A stretch of 64,000 nt of DNA from Tenacibaculum jejuense (lineage in GTDB: Bacteria > Bacteroidota > Bacteroidia > Flavobacteriales > Flavobacteriaceae): positions 1,529,501 to 1,593,500 of the forward strand of contig NZ_LT899436.1 in assembly GCF_900198195.1 (NCBI RefSeq), read 5' to 3'. Each line of letters begins with the position of its first letter. Position 1 is the stretch's first letter. The notes under the pieces were generated by a model, which had not been told where the DNA came from, made no database searches, and saw only the letters and a list, made by a program, of their open reading frames with translations. Below are positions 52,004 through 60,671 of this stretch, in pieces. The translations under genes and the position numbers were made by a program.

Positions 52004-53353
52004 CTATTGGTCATCTTTTTGTTCTTCTTTCTCTTTTTTGTCTTTTTCCTTTTTCTTTTTTTTCTCCTCTTTCTTTTTTTCTTCTTCCTCTTCTTTTTTC
52101 AATTCTTCTTCTAGTTTTTTAATCTCTTTCTCTAATTTTTCTTGTTCTTTCTTCTTTTTCTTTTCTTCTTTTTCTTTCGCTTTTTGTGCCTTTCTTTTAG
52201 CTTTTTTTTCAGCTCTTTGTTTTTTCTTAGCAGCTTTTTTCTTTTCTTTTGTTGTTTTTTTCTTGGCTTTTTCGTCTTTTTTAGTAAGGTCGTCTAAAAT
52301 AGATTTTTGACGAGTTCTACCTCTAGGATTTTCCTGAACGTCTTCAATAGTTTTGCCTTCTTCTAGCTGAGGTTCAGTTTTATCTTTCTTTTTAAAGATA
52401 CCTTTTATTTTGTCAAACATTCTTCCAAAGAAGCCTTTGTTGTAAGTTTGAACTTCATCATCTTCTATTTTATTTCCAAATTCATCAAGTTCTTCAAACT
52501 GATCAACATGTTTATCTAATCTGTAAGAAACTCCAATACTTGCATGATAACCAACAGTTTCTTCTTGGAAAGTAGCTCTAAGTGATGAGTTGATCTGTAA
52601 ATTTTTATTGAATAAATATGCAGCTCCAGCTCCTAAATTACTTTGATTTTCTTGTTTGTTGAATAAAGCTTGATGTTCTGCAAATCCAGACCACCTTTGA
52701 TTAAAGTTATACGTTCCAGTAACTACATAAGATAATTCTGGTAAATAACCTCCGATATAATTATAGTGGATATTAGTAACCACATTAAGCTTGTGTGAAA
52801 ATTCATTTTGAAGTAAAACACCAATTTTAGGAGTAATACCACCTCTAGCATGAAAGTCGTTCAAAACAGAACCAAAATTCAAACCTCCATATACGGCAAC
52901 ATGTGGAATCCATCTTTTCCAATCAAATGAATGTCTTTTTTTCCAACTCCTAATTTCTTTCGATTTATCTTGATATTTAGGTTTGTAAACTAAATATTTT
53001 GCTCCCAATGTTAGTTGCCCTAAGCCAAATTGTGTTCTAGTAGACTGAAATACGTTTGTAAAGGCAAACTCATTACTTTGAAAAGATGTTGAAAGATTGA
53101 ATTCTAATTTTTCATCTAAAGCTCCCATTCTGAAATGTAAATCTAATCCGGTAGCTCTCGGATTACTAAAAATAGGGCTTTGAGCCTCAAATTTTCTATG
53201 AAAAATACTAGTCTCCAACTGATAAACTCCAATACCAACACTGTAAGGACTTTCAGAGAATCCAGGTCTATTTGAATTTATAACATCAGTATATTGTGCA
53301 AATAAAGGAAATGCAACAATTAGGGGGAGTAAATAAAAAAGTCTTTTCATCAT
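52004..53353 (-). CDS. Outer-membrane transporter-like beta-barrel with Lys/Glu-rich tail
   Basis: 449 residues from the ATG at 53353 (MMKRLFYLL; signal cut near FPLFAQ). Residues about 20-290 are an outer-membrane barrel of the phenol-degradation MetA type (VINSNRPGFSESPYSVGIGV, LGAGAAYLFNKNLQINSSLR, GVSYRLD). The last 140 residues are a Lys/Glu tail, basic then mixed (KKDEKAKKKTTKEKKKAAKK, later EELKKEEEEEKKKEEKKKKK). Such a tail after a barrel is odd; it would lie in the periplasm. The upstream frame to 53404 has no signal and is rejected. Confidence 0.78.
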   Translation of the reverse strand: MMKRLFYLLPLIVAFPLFAQYTDVINSNRPGFSESPYSVGIGVYQLETSIFHRKFEAQSPIFSNPRATGLDLHFRMGALDEKLEFNLSTSFQSNEFAFTNVFQSTRTQFGLGQLTLGAKYLVYKPKYQDKSKEIRSWKKRHSFDWKRWIPHVAVYGGLNFGSVLNDFHARGGITPKIGVLLQNEFSHKLNVVTNIHYNYIGGYLPELSYVVTGTYNFNQRWSGFAEHQALFNKQENQSNLGAGAAYLFNKNLQINSSLRATFQEETVGYHASIGVSYRLDKHVDQFEELDEFGNKIEDDEVQTYNKGFFGRMFDKIKGIFKKKDKTEPQLEEGKTIEDVQENPRGRTRQKSILDDLTKKDEKAKKKTTKEKKKAAKKKQRAEKKAKRKAQKAKEKEEKKKKKEQEKLEKEIKKLEEELKKEEEEEKKKEEKKKKKEKDKKEKEEQKDDQ

Positions 53354-53507
53354 AATCAACACGTACAATTTACAACAGTTACAAACATACAGTAAAAATA
53401 TCAATCCATTAAGTTTACCAAACTATTAACGCAAGGTTTTAGCTCAAATTGTTATTTTTGAATGATTTTTAGAAAAACTATTAATAAGATACTGCAATAA
53501 AAATTAT

Positions 53508-53759
53508 ATGGGTTTAATAAAAACACTTCTTATAATTGGTATAATATACTATTCATTTAAATTTTTAGCAAGATTGTTTGCTCCGTATTTAATGAAAAAA
53601 GCGATGAGTAAAATGGAGGAGAAGATGAGAAATCAGACTCGCCAAAATACTACAAACGATATTAAAGTAGGAGAAACGATCATTGATAAAAAGCCAAATT
53701 CAAACAAACAAAGTGATAAATCAGTAGGGGAATATATTGATTTTGAAGAAATAGACTAA
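53508..53759 (+). CDS. DUF4834-family small membrane protein
   Basis: 83 residues: one membrane helix (about 4-24) then a charged domain and a C-terminal SVGEYIDFEEID, the DUF4834 pattern. It starts with ATG at 53508 and ends 2 bp before the YfhO gene, which suggests a shared transcript. Role unknown. Confidence 0.8.
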   Translation: MGLIKTLLIIGIIYYSFKFLARLFAPYLMKKAMSKMEEKMRNQTRQNTTNDIKVGETIIDKKPNSNKQSDKSVGEYIDFEEID

Positions 53760-53761
53760 CC

Positions 53762-56236
53762 ATGAAACTTACGAAGTATTTACCTTACGTAGGAGCAATT
53801 GTATTATTTATAATTGCTTCTTTATTATATTTTAACCCTGTCTTAGGAGGAAAACAAATCAAACAAAGCGATATCACTCAATACATTGGTATGGCTAAAG
53901 AAATGAATGACTTTAGAGCAGAGAATAATGAAGAACCTTATTGGATTGGTAATGCTTTTAGTGGAATGCCTTCATATCAAGTAGGGGCAAAGTTTCCAAA
54001 CGATTTTGTCAAAGAGTTAGATTATTTATTACGTTTTTTACCGAGACCGGCAGATTATTTATTTTTATACTTTTTAGGCTTTTTCTTATTACTTAATGCT
54101 TTGAAAGTAGATTGGAAACTTTCTATTTTAGGTAGTTTGGCTTTTGGTTTTTCAACGTATTTGATTATTATTTTTGGTGCAGGCCATAACGCCAAAGCAC
54201 ATACAATAGCATATATGCCAGCTGTTTTAGCAGGAGTTATATATGTTTTTCAAAAAAGATATTTATTAGGTTTCATTGTTACTGTTATAGCTATGGCTTT
54301 ACAAATAGTAGCCAACCACATACAAATGACTTATTATTTAGGTTTTTGTATCCTAATTTTAGGAATTGTAGAAGCTATAGATGCCTTCAAGAAAAAACAG
54401 TTACCAACTTTCGCAAAACAAGCAGGTATTTTAATTGTAGCTTTTGTTATTGGTATAGGAACCAATGCGACTCGTTTATTGTCAACGAAAGAATATGCTA
54501 ACTATAGTACTAGAGGAAAATCTGAATTAACGATAAATACCGATGGATCTCCTAAAAAGAAAGCGAAAGGTCTTGACAAAGCTTACATAACCGAATATAG
54601 TTACGGTATTTTAGAAACCTTTAATCTTATTGTTCCTCGTTATATGGGAGGAGGGACAGTCGAAAAATTAGGAGAAAATTCTAATTTCTATAAAGTATTT
54701 GAAGAAAAAGCAGGAAAAAAAGCTGCTGAAGAGTATTCAGAACAAGTTTTAACCTATTGGGGTGATCAACCAATAGTTGAAGCACCTGCATATATAGGAG
54801 CAGTAATATGGTTTTTGTTCTTTTTAGGAGTTTTCTTTGTGAGAGGAAAATTGAAATATTGGTTAGTAAGTGCAACAATTTTCTCAATATTGTTAAGCTG
54901 GGGAAAAAACTTTTCGGTATTAACTAATTTGTTTATCGACTATGTACCTCTTTACAATAAATTTAGAGCAGTTTCTTCAATACAAGTAATTGCAGAATTA
55001 TGCGTGCCATTATTGGGAGTTTTAGGACTTAAAGAGTTTTTTAATACCAAAATGGCTAAAGAAGAAAAACAGCAATTATTAATTAAAGCTGTAGCTGTTA
55101 CCAGTGGTGTAATTATCTTAGGATTATTATTAGCTTTAGCATCTTCTACTTTTGAAGGTTTAAGAGATAGCCAATATCAATACAAAGAATTACCAACATT
55201 GATAGATGCATTAATTGCAGACAGAAAATCGATGTTGTATACAGATTCTTTAAGATCTCTAATACTTGTAGTATTATCGGGAGGAATATTGTGGTTCTTC
55301 ATAAAAGAGAAGGTAAAGTTAATTCCAGTTATTGGATTAACTGCGGTATTAATACTTTTCGATTTACTAAGTGTAGATTTAAAATATGTAAATAAAGATG
55401 ATTTTACTACAGCAAGAAATGTTCAAAGACCTTTTGTAGCAAACAAAGCTGATAAAAAAATACTAGAAGATAAATCTCATTTTAGAGTAGCTAATTTAAC
55501 AGCTAATCTGGTAAACGAAGGTCGAACTTCTTATTTTCATAATTCAATTGGTGGATACCATGCCGCGAAGATGATGCGATACCAAGAATTATTTGAATAT
55601 AACATTAGTAGAGAATTATCTAGTTTAATCAATATTCTTAATAGTAGAGATTCCATTGTAGAAAAGTTAGAGCAGGCAAGCTTTAGTTCACTTAATATGT
55701 TAAATACAAAATATTTTATTTTGAGTGATGAAACTGTTTTAGAAAATGATAAAGCGAACGGAAATGCATGGTTTACGTCTAAGTTAATACCAGTAGCTTC
55801 TGCTAATGATGAAATAAATATTTTAAAGTCTCTTAATACTAAGAAAGCTACTGTGATTAGAAAAAATGAGTATTCTGGAGTAAATACTTTCAAAAAAGAT
55901 TCTTCAGCGTCTATTCGTCTTGAAAAATATACACCTAACCATTTATCATATATTAGTAATACAAAAGAAGATCAATTTGCTGTTTTCTCTGAAGTCTTTT
56001 ATAAGGATGGTTGGAATGCTTATGTAGATGGAAAATTAGAGCCTCATTATCAAGTGAACTATGTTTTAAGAGGTATGCATATTCCTAAAGGAGAACATAA
56101 AATTGAGTTTAAATTTGAACCTAAAGTCATTAAAACAGGAAGCAAAATATCGTTGATCTTTTTAGGTTTGTTTGCCTTAATTTCGATTGCTTGGTTTTAT
56201 TTTGAAAGAAAAAAAGCTACTCCTTTAGATTCTTAA
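53762..56236 (+). CDS. YfhO-family membrane protein
   Basis: 824 residues with about twelve membrane segments and a large outside loop and C-terminal domain (about 600-790). The opening VLGGKQIKQSDITQYIGMAK, then NEEPYWIGNAFSGMPSYQVG, matches YfhO, a GT-C-like membrane glycosyltransferase family needed for lipoteichoic acid glycosylation in Bacillus; the flavobacterial substrate is not known. The C-terminal beta domain ends GEHKIEFKFEPKVIKTGSKI. It overlaps the convergent AraC gene by 20 bp. Confidence 0.88.
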   Translation: MKLTKYLPYVGAIVLFIIASLLYFNPVLGGKQIKQSDITQYIGMAKEMNDFRAENNEEPYWIGNAFSGMPSYQVGAKFPNDFVKELDYLLRFLPRPADYLFLYFLGFFLLLNALKVDWKLSILGSLAFGFSTYLIIIFGAGHNAKAHTIAYMPAVLAGVIYVFQKRYLLGFIVTVIAMALQIVANHIQMTYYLGFCILILGIVEAIDAFKKKQLPTFAKQAGILIVAFVIGIGTNATRLLSTKEYANYSTRGKSELTINTDGSPKKKAKGLDKAYITEYSYGILETFNLIVPRYMGGGTVEKLGENSNFYKVFEEKAGKKAAEEYSEQVLTYWGDQPIVEAPAYIGAVIWFLFFLGVFFVRGKLKYWLVSATIFSILLSWGKNFSVLTNLFIDYVPLYNKFRAVSSIQVIAELCVPLLGVLGLKEFFNTKMAKEEKQQLLIKAVAVTSGVIILGLLLALASSTFEGLRDSQYQYKELPTLIDALIADRKSMLYTDSLRSLILVVLSGGILWFFIKEKVKLIPVIGLTAVLILFDLLSVDLKYVNKDDFTTARNVQRPFVANKADKKILEDKSHFRVANLTANLVNEGRTSYFHNSIGGYHAAKMMRYQELFEYNISRELSSLINILNSRDSIVEKLEQASFSSLNMLNTKYFILSDETVLENDKANGNAWFTSKLIPVASANDEINILKSLNTKKATVIRKNEYSGVNTFKKDSSASIRLEKYTPNHLSYISNTKEDQFAVFSEVFYKDGWNAYVDGKLEPHYQVNYVLRGMHIPKGEHKIEFKFEPKVIKTGSKISLIFLGLFALISIAWFYFERKKATPLDS

Positions 56237-57923
56237 TGTAAGCTGAAGGAGTAATATTCATATATTTTTTAAAAACTCTGGTAAAAGCAGAAGCGTTTGT
56301 ATATCCAACCTCTTCTGCTAAAGCTTGTATTGAATAATTACGATATATTTTTTCATCATTTAATTTCTCTACTATATAATCTATCTTTCTTTTGCTGTAG
56401 TACTGTTTAAAAGTTTCATTCTTGTTTTTATTAAAAATGAAAGAAATATAAGTTGAGTTAGTTTGTAAGTCTTTAGCTAAAGTGTTTATAGTAAAATCAG
56501 GTTTTAGAAAACTAAGTTCATTATCTATGGTGTTAATTTTAGCTAATATCTTATTTTCTAATTCTTCATCAATATTATATTCAACTTTTTGAGATTCTTT
56601 TTCTTTAGAAATTTCAATCTTAATATCTTCTTCTTTCTCTTTATTTTGGATATCAACAATTTTATTCTTGTATTTTTTTCTTTTAAATAGAAAGAAGCTA
56701 AAAGCAATAAACAGTATAAGAGCAAAAGTTAAAATAATGTTAGTGTATTTACTTTTTTCACTTTTTAATATTGATTGATTAAGTTCTTTAATTTTTTCGA
56801 TATCATTATCATATAATAGTTGATACGTTTTATCTTGTTGTAGTCTAGCCTTATCAAATTCACTTAAAGTTAGTTTTGAATACTTATACGCTTTTTTTAG
56901 TTGATTTTTTTTGATGTATTGATTAGAAAGAATATCATATCCAGTAATTAAAAAACTTTTACTAAGATTAGGAATTTCAATTAATTTATGCGCATAATAA
57001 ATAGCAGAGTCGCTTTTCTGTAAATTATGAAAACATATAGCTTTATTCATAAACGATTCTTGTAAATACTCATGACCATTATTAATTTTAGCGTAATTAT
57101 TTACTAATTCTAATGCTTTTTCATAAGCACCTTTACTAATGTAAACTTCTGTCATTTTTAGAGTATACATTAACTCTGAATCAGGGTGTGGAGGAATAAA
57201 AAGTTTTGCATACTTGTATGCTTTATTATAATAGTAGATAGTAGAATCTAATAGTTCAGGTTTTTTTTCGCGTTTGCTTAAAAGTAAATATGTTTTACCA
57301 AGTAAATTATTAGCAGCTGCTTTTTTATCTATAATATGATTAAAATTACCAGTATCTATTTTACTTACCTTCTTATTTTCAATATCCTTAATAATATTTA
57401 GTAGAATTTTTTTAGAGTCATTTTCTAATTTTAATTCATTTTTAATTAGAGCTTTAGACATGTTAATCGTGACTAAATAATGAAACTTATCAAATTCTGT
57501 ATCATTTATAGATTTTACATAATCAGAAAATTGTAGAAGTTTATTGTATGCTTTCTCGAATTCTTCTGTATTCTTATAAGTCCAAAATAGTCGATTAAAA
57601 ACTGCAATTTTTGTTTTAACAACACAGTCGTTTACATTTTTTAATAAAGCTAAAGAGTCTGTTTTTTTTAACAATTTTTCTGTTAACTCTTCTACTTTAT
57701 CATATTTTTTAAGACGGTAGTTATAATAAATAATAGCATTTTCAGCACTTAATCTTACACACAAGTCTTCAGAATTTATATGCTTTTTAGCATAGTTGTA
57801 TAGACTGTCTAAATTAGAGCCTTTATAGTGATATACTTTACCATAAAAAATATCTTTAGAGTCGAGTTGTGCTTCACAAAAACAGCATACAAGAATTAAT
57901 AAAAAGAATAATTTTTCTTTCAA
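56217..57923 (-). CDS. TPR-domain membrane AraC-family regulator
   Basis: 568 residues. Signal (about 1-18, CCFCEAQ), TPR-like helical repeats (about 30-380), one membrane segment near 393-410, a coiled coil, and a C-terminal AraC HTH (about 465-566): INTLAKDLQTNSTYISFIFN, IQALAEEVGYTNASAFTRVF and the final KKYMNITPSAYIKN. The TPR domain would lie in the periplasm and the HTH in the cytoplasm. A perfect -7 box (TATGTTTG) lies 87 bp upstream. Confidence 0.88.
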   Translation of the reverse strand: MKEKLFFLLILVCCFCEAQLDSKDIFYGKVYHYKGSNLDSLYNYAKKHINSEDLCVRLSAENAIIYYNYRLKKYDKVEELTEKLLKKTDSLALLKNVNDCVVKTKIAVFNRLFWTYKNTEEFEKAYNKLLQFSDYVKSINDTEFDKFHYLVTINMSKALIKNELKLENDSKKILLNIIKDIENKKVSKIDTGNFNHIIDKKAAANNLLGKTYLLLSKREKKPELLDSTIYYYNKAYKYAKLFIPPHPDSELMYTLKMTEVYISKGAYEKALELVNNYAKINNGHEYLQESFMNKAICFHNLQKSDSAIYYAHKLIEIPNLSKSFLITGYDILSNQYIKKNQLKKAYKYSKLTLSEFDKARLQQDKTYQLLYDNDIEKIKELNQSILKSEKSKYTNIILTFALILFIAFSFFLFKRKKYKNKIVDIQNKEKEEDIKIEISKEKESQKVEYNIDEELENKILAKINTIDNELSFLKPDFTINTLAKDLQTNSTYISFIFNKNKNETFKQYYSKRKIDYIVEKLNDEKIYRNYSIQALAEEVGYTNASAFTRVFKKYMNITPSAYIKNLKE

Positions 57924-58009
57924 TTTACAGCGGATTATTTGGTTTGTTTTTCTTCTTTTTACCTAAGAAGGTTGCATACATTTTATAAAAAGCGCAATAT
58001 AAAACTTTT

Positions 58010-58017
58010 CAAACATA
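58010..58017 (-). promoter_or_regulatory. -7 box (TATGTTTG) for the TPR-AraC gene
   Basis: A perfect TAnnTTTG match on the minus strand, giving a leader of about 80 nt before the gene at 57923. It lies 11 bp from the plus-strand box of the candidate RNA. Confidence 0.4.
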
Positions 58018-58028
58018 CCAGAGAAACC

Positions 58029-58036
58029 TAATTTTG
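58029..58036 (+). promoter_or_regulatory. -7 box (TAATTTTG) for the candidate plus-strand RNA
   Basis: A perfect TAnnTTTG match, with a T-rich stretch about 20 bp upstream (TTTT) where TTTG is expected. Confidence 0.35.
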
Positions 58037-58040
58037 GCCG

Positions 58041-58117
58041 AGCTAAAAGTCAAAGAATAATTTTCAGGGAAAATAGCAATGGAGGTCGATTTAAGGAGTG
58101 TCAATACTCCTTTTTTT
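58041..58117 (+). ncRNA. Candidate small RNA or attenuated leader
   Basis: A promoter-like box at 58029-58036 and a terminator (AAGGAGT / ACTCCTT, 58093-58099 / 58106-58112, then TTTTT) frame a unit of about 75 nt with no ORF. It lies upstream of the glycosyltransferase operon, which has its own -7 box farther down. It could be a free RNA or a leader. The terminator is in the plus orientation only. Confidence 0.4.
58093..58117 (+). terminator. Intrinsic terminator upstream of the glycosyltransferase operon
   Basis: A 7-bp stem AAGGAGT / ACTCCTT with a 6-nt loop followed by TTTTTATT on the plus strand. Confidence 0.75.
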
Positions 58118-58128
58118 ATTTTGTAACT

Positions 58129-58162
58129 TTTGGTGAAGTTCTATTTATAATCAATAGATTTG
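58129..58162 (+). promoter_or_regulatory. Promoter of the glycosyltransferase operon
   Basis: TTTG (58129-58132), a 22-bp spacer, then TAGATTTG (58155-58162), a Bacteroidota-type promoter, about 35-40 bp before the ATG. The spacer is slightly longer than usual (19-21). Confidence 0.5.
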
Positions 58163-58202
58163 TTTTCTATTAAACTTTCTTTTAGACAAAGTAAACTTTA
58201 TT

Positions 58203-59387
58203 ATGAAAATAGGAATGATACTGGACAATGTTTATCCTCCAGATCCAAGAGTAGAAAATGAAGCAATAGAACTTATAAAAGGTGGACATGATGTATTTCT
58301 ATTCTGTTTAACTTACAACAATCAAAGTTTAAAAGAAGAAGTAAAAAAAATAAAGGTTAGGAGATATAAAAGCTCTAAGCTTGAATATAAATTATCTGCA
58401 TTAGCTTATACGGTTCCTTTTTATACTATTATGATGAAAAGGAAAATCAAAGATTTTATAATTTCAAATGAAATTGAAGCACTACATTGTCATGATATAA
58501 GAGTAGCCGAAGCAGTATTTTCTGCTAATAAAGAATTTAATCTTCCAGTAGTATTAGATTTACACGATAATTTACCGGAAAACATGAAGTTTTATCCACA
58601 TTTACAAAAATTTCCTGGTAAGTATATCATTTCTCCAAAAAGGTGGAAACAAAAGGAAGCTATTTTTCTCAAAAAAGCTACAAATGTTCTAACGGTATCT
58701 CAAGAGTTTGTAGATCAACTAAAGGAAAGGGTGGAAAACCCAGATAAAGTATTGCTAGTACCTAATACAATAAATAAATCCTTTTATGAAAATGCTAAGA
58801 TAGACGAATCTATTATAGAGCGTTACAAGAATAATTTTGTCGTTTTATATTTAGGAGATACTAATGTACGAAGAGGATTATTAACTGCAATAAATGCTGT
58901 TCCAGAACTTATAAAAACTATTCCTAATTTTAAATTAGTCATTGTAGGTTCGAATACTACAGATACAGTTTTGAAAAGTAGAGCTAAAACTTTAGGCGTT
59001 AATGATTATATAGATTTTGAAGGTTGGCAAGATTTAACTTTATTTCCATCTTATATTTTAACAAGTAGTATTTGTATTTCTCCATTACGAAGAAGTATAC
59101 AGCATGATGTTGCTTACGCTAACAAAATCTTTCAATATATGGGATTTGGTAAACCTTTAGTAGTAAGTAATGCCACAGCACAGCAAAAATTGATAGAAAA
59201 GTACAATTCTGGATTAGTACATGAAGAAAGAAACAGTGAAGATTTTTCAGAAAAGATACTTACTTTGTATAATGATCAGGAATTACGAGTAAAACTAGGG
59301 GAGAATGGACAAAATTTTGTTAGAAATCATTTTGTCTGGGAAATTACAGCCAAAACATTAATCGATTTATATCATAGTTTAAGTTGA
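58203..59387 (+). CDS. Glycosyltransferase family 4 (GT-B)
   Basis: 394 residues. The N-terminal acceptor domain opens GMILDNVYPPDPRVENEAIE, typical of GT4. The nucleotide-sugar domain shows VLYLGDTNVRRGLLTAINAV, IDFEGWQDLTLFPSYI, and ISPLRRSIQHDVAYANKIFQ with the GKPLVVS and SGLVHEE Glu motif near the C-terminus. The sugar and acceptor are unknown; its operon points to surface polysaccharide. It overlaps the next gene by 4 bp. Confidence 0.92.
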   Translation: MKIGMILDNVYPPDPRVENEAIELIKGGHDVFLFCLTYNNQSLKEEVKKIKVRRYKSSKLEYKLSALAYTVPFYTIMMKRKIKDFIISNEIEALHCHDIRVAEAVFSANKEFNLPVVLDLHDNLPENMKFYPHLQKFPGKYIISPKRWKQKEAIFLKKATNVLTVSQEFVDQLKERVENPDKVLLVPNTINKSFYENAKIDESIIERYKNNFVVLYLGDTNVRRGLLTAINAVPELIKTIPNFKLVIVGSNTTDTVLKSRAKTLGVNDYIDFEGWQDLTLFPSYILTSSICISPLRRSIQHDVAYANKIFQYMGFGKPLVVSNATAQQKLIEKYNSGLVHEERNSEDFSEKILTLYNDQELRVKLGENGQNFVRNHFVWEITAKTLIDLYHSLS

Positions 59388-60670
59388 AAGTACTAATTGT
59401 AACATATTATTGGCCACCAGCAGGAGGACCTGGAGTGCAACGTTGGTTAAAGTTTGTAAAATACTTAAGAGATTTTGGAATAGAGCCTGTTGTGTTCACA
59501 GCAGAAAATCCTTTTTACCCTACACTAGATGAAACTTTAATTACTGATGTTCCAGAAGGAATAGAATTAATTAAATGCCCGATTTTTGAGCCAAATAACA
59601 TTGTAGCTAAGTTTAAGAAAAACGAAACACAACGAAGTGCTGGTTTTCTAGATCCTAATCCATCTCTTATATCAAAATTACTTTTGTATATAAGAGCAAA
59701 CTATTTTATTCCAGATGCTAGAAAATTTTGGGTTAAACCAGCTGTAAAAATGCTGAAAACCTATCTTTCAACGAATGCAATAGATGCCGTGATAACTACA
59801 GGTCCACCTCATAGTTTACATCTTATTGGAAAAAAACTTAAAGAAAGTATAGGAGTGAAGTGGATTGCAGATTTTCGAGATCCATGGACTAGTATAGATT
59901 ATTTTCATTTACTACCTTTAACTAATGCTGCAAGAAAAAAACATTTTAAATTAGAAGAAGAAGTAGTAAGAGCAGCTGATCAGGTAATTATGGTAAGTAA
60001 TAACGCTAAGAAAAAATATCAAAGCTTTAATGCTAATATAGCCGTAATTACTAATGGTTTTGACACTGAAAAAGGTTTAGAAACTGCAAAAGAAGAACTA
60101 GATAGAAAGTTCAGTATTACACATATTGGAACGATGAATTCTGAAAGAAATCCTATAGCATTTTGGGAAGCACTTACTGAAATTAGTAATGAGAATCCCG
60201 ATTTTACAGATGATTTAGAACTCAAATTTATAGGTAAAGTAGATGATTCTATTTGGGAAAAAGAAATAGAAACAAGATTCTTTAAAGATGTAAAACGAAT
60301 AGACTATGTTCCGCACTTAGAAGCCAAACTAAATCAAAGAAAGTCTCAAGTACTTTTAATAGTAGTGAATGATTATCCAAGTGCAAAGGAAATGATTCCG
60401 GGCAAAACTTTTGAATATTTACAAGCGAATAGACCTATTTTAGGTTTTGCACCAGAAGATGGAGATTTGGCAGAGATCTTATCAGAAACTAATTCAGGTG
60501 TTGCTGTAGACTTTAAAAATAAAGAATTGGCTAAAAAAACAATTCTCAATCTATATGCAGATTATAAAAAGGGTAACTTGCAGTTATCATCAAAAGGAAT
60601 AGATAGTTTTCATAGAAGAAAATTAACTGAGAAACTATCCGTTATTATTAAAGATTTAATTCAAGATTAA
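59384..60670 (+). CDS. Glycosyltransferase family 4-like protein
   Basis: 428 residues, TTG start at 59384 that overlaps the stop of the previous gene. The opening VLIVTYYWPPAGGPGVQRWL is typical of GT4-like proteins; then IDAVITTGPPHSLHLIGKKL, WIADFRDPWTSIDYF and a C-terminal PGKTFEYLQANRPILGFAPE. It is a GT-B transferase of unknown sugar; it is coupled to its neighbours and is part of the polysaccharide operon. Confidence 0.88.
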   Translation: MKVLIVTYYWPPAGGPGVQRWLKFVKYLRDFGIEPVVFTAENPFYPTLDETLITDVPEGIELIKCPIFEPNNIVAKFKKNETQRSAGFLDPNPSLISKLLLYIRANYFIPDARKFWVKPAVKMLKTYLSTNAIDAVITTGPPHSLHLIGKKLKESIGVKWIADFRDPWTSIDYFHLLPLTNAARKKHFKLEEEVVRAADQVIMVSNNAKKKYQSFNANIAVITNGFDTEKGLETAKEELDRKFSITHIGTMNSERNPIAFWEALTEISNENPDFTDDLELKFIGKVDDSIWEKEIETRFFKDVKRIDYVPHLEAKLNQRKSQVLLIVVNDYPSAKEMIPGKTFEYLQANRPILGFAPEDGDLAEILSETNSGVAVDFKNKELAKKTILNLYADYKKGNLQLSSKGIDSFHRRKLTEKLSVIIKDLIQD

Positions 60671-60671
60671 T

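Noticed and set aside
51993..52310. 105-residue plus-strand frame rich in Ser and Phe
   Set aside because: It is the antisense shadow of the Lys/Glu tail of the beta-barrel gene; composition is explained entirely by that.
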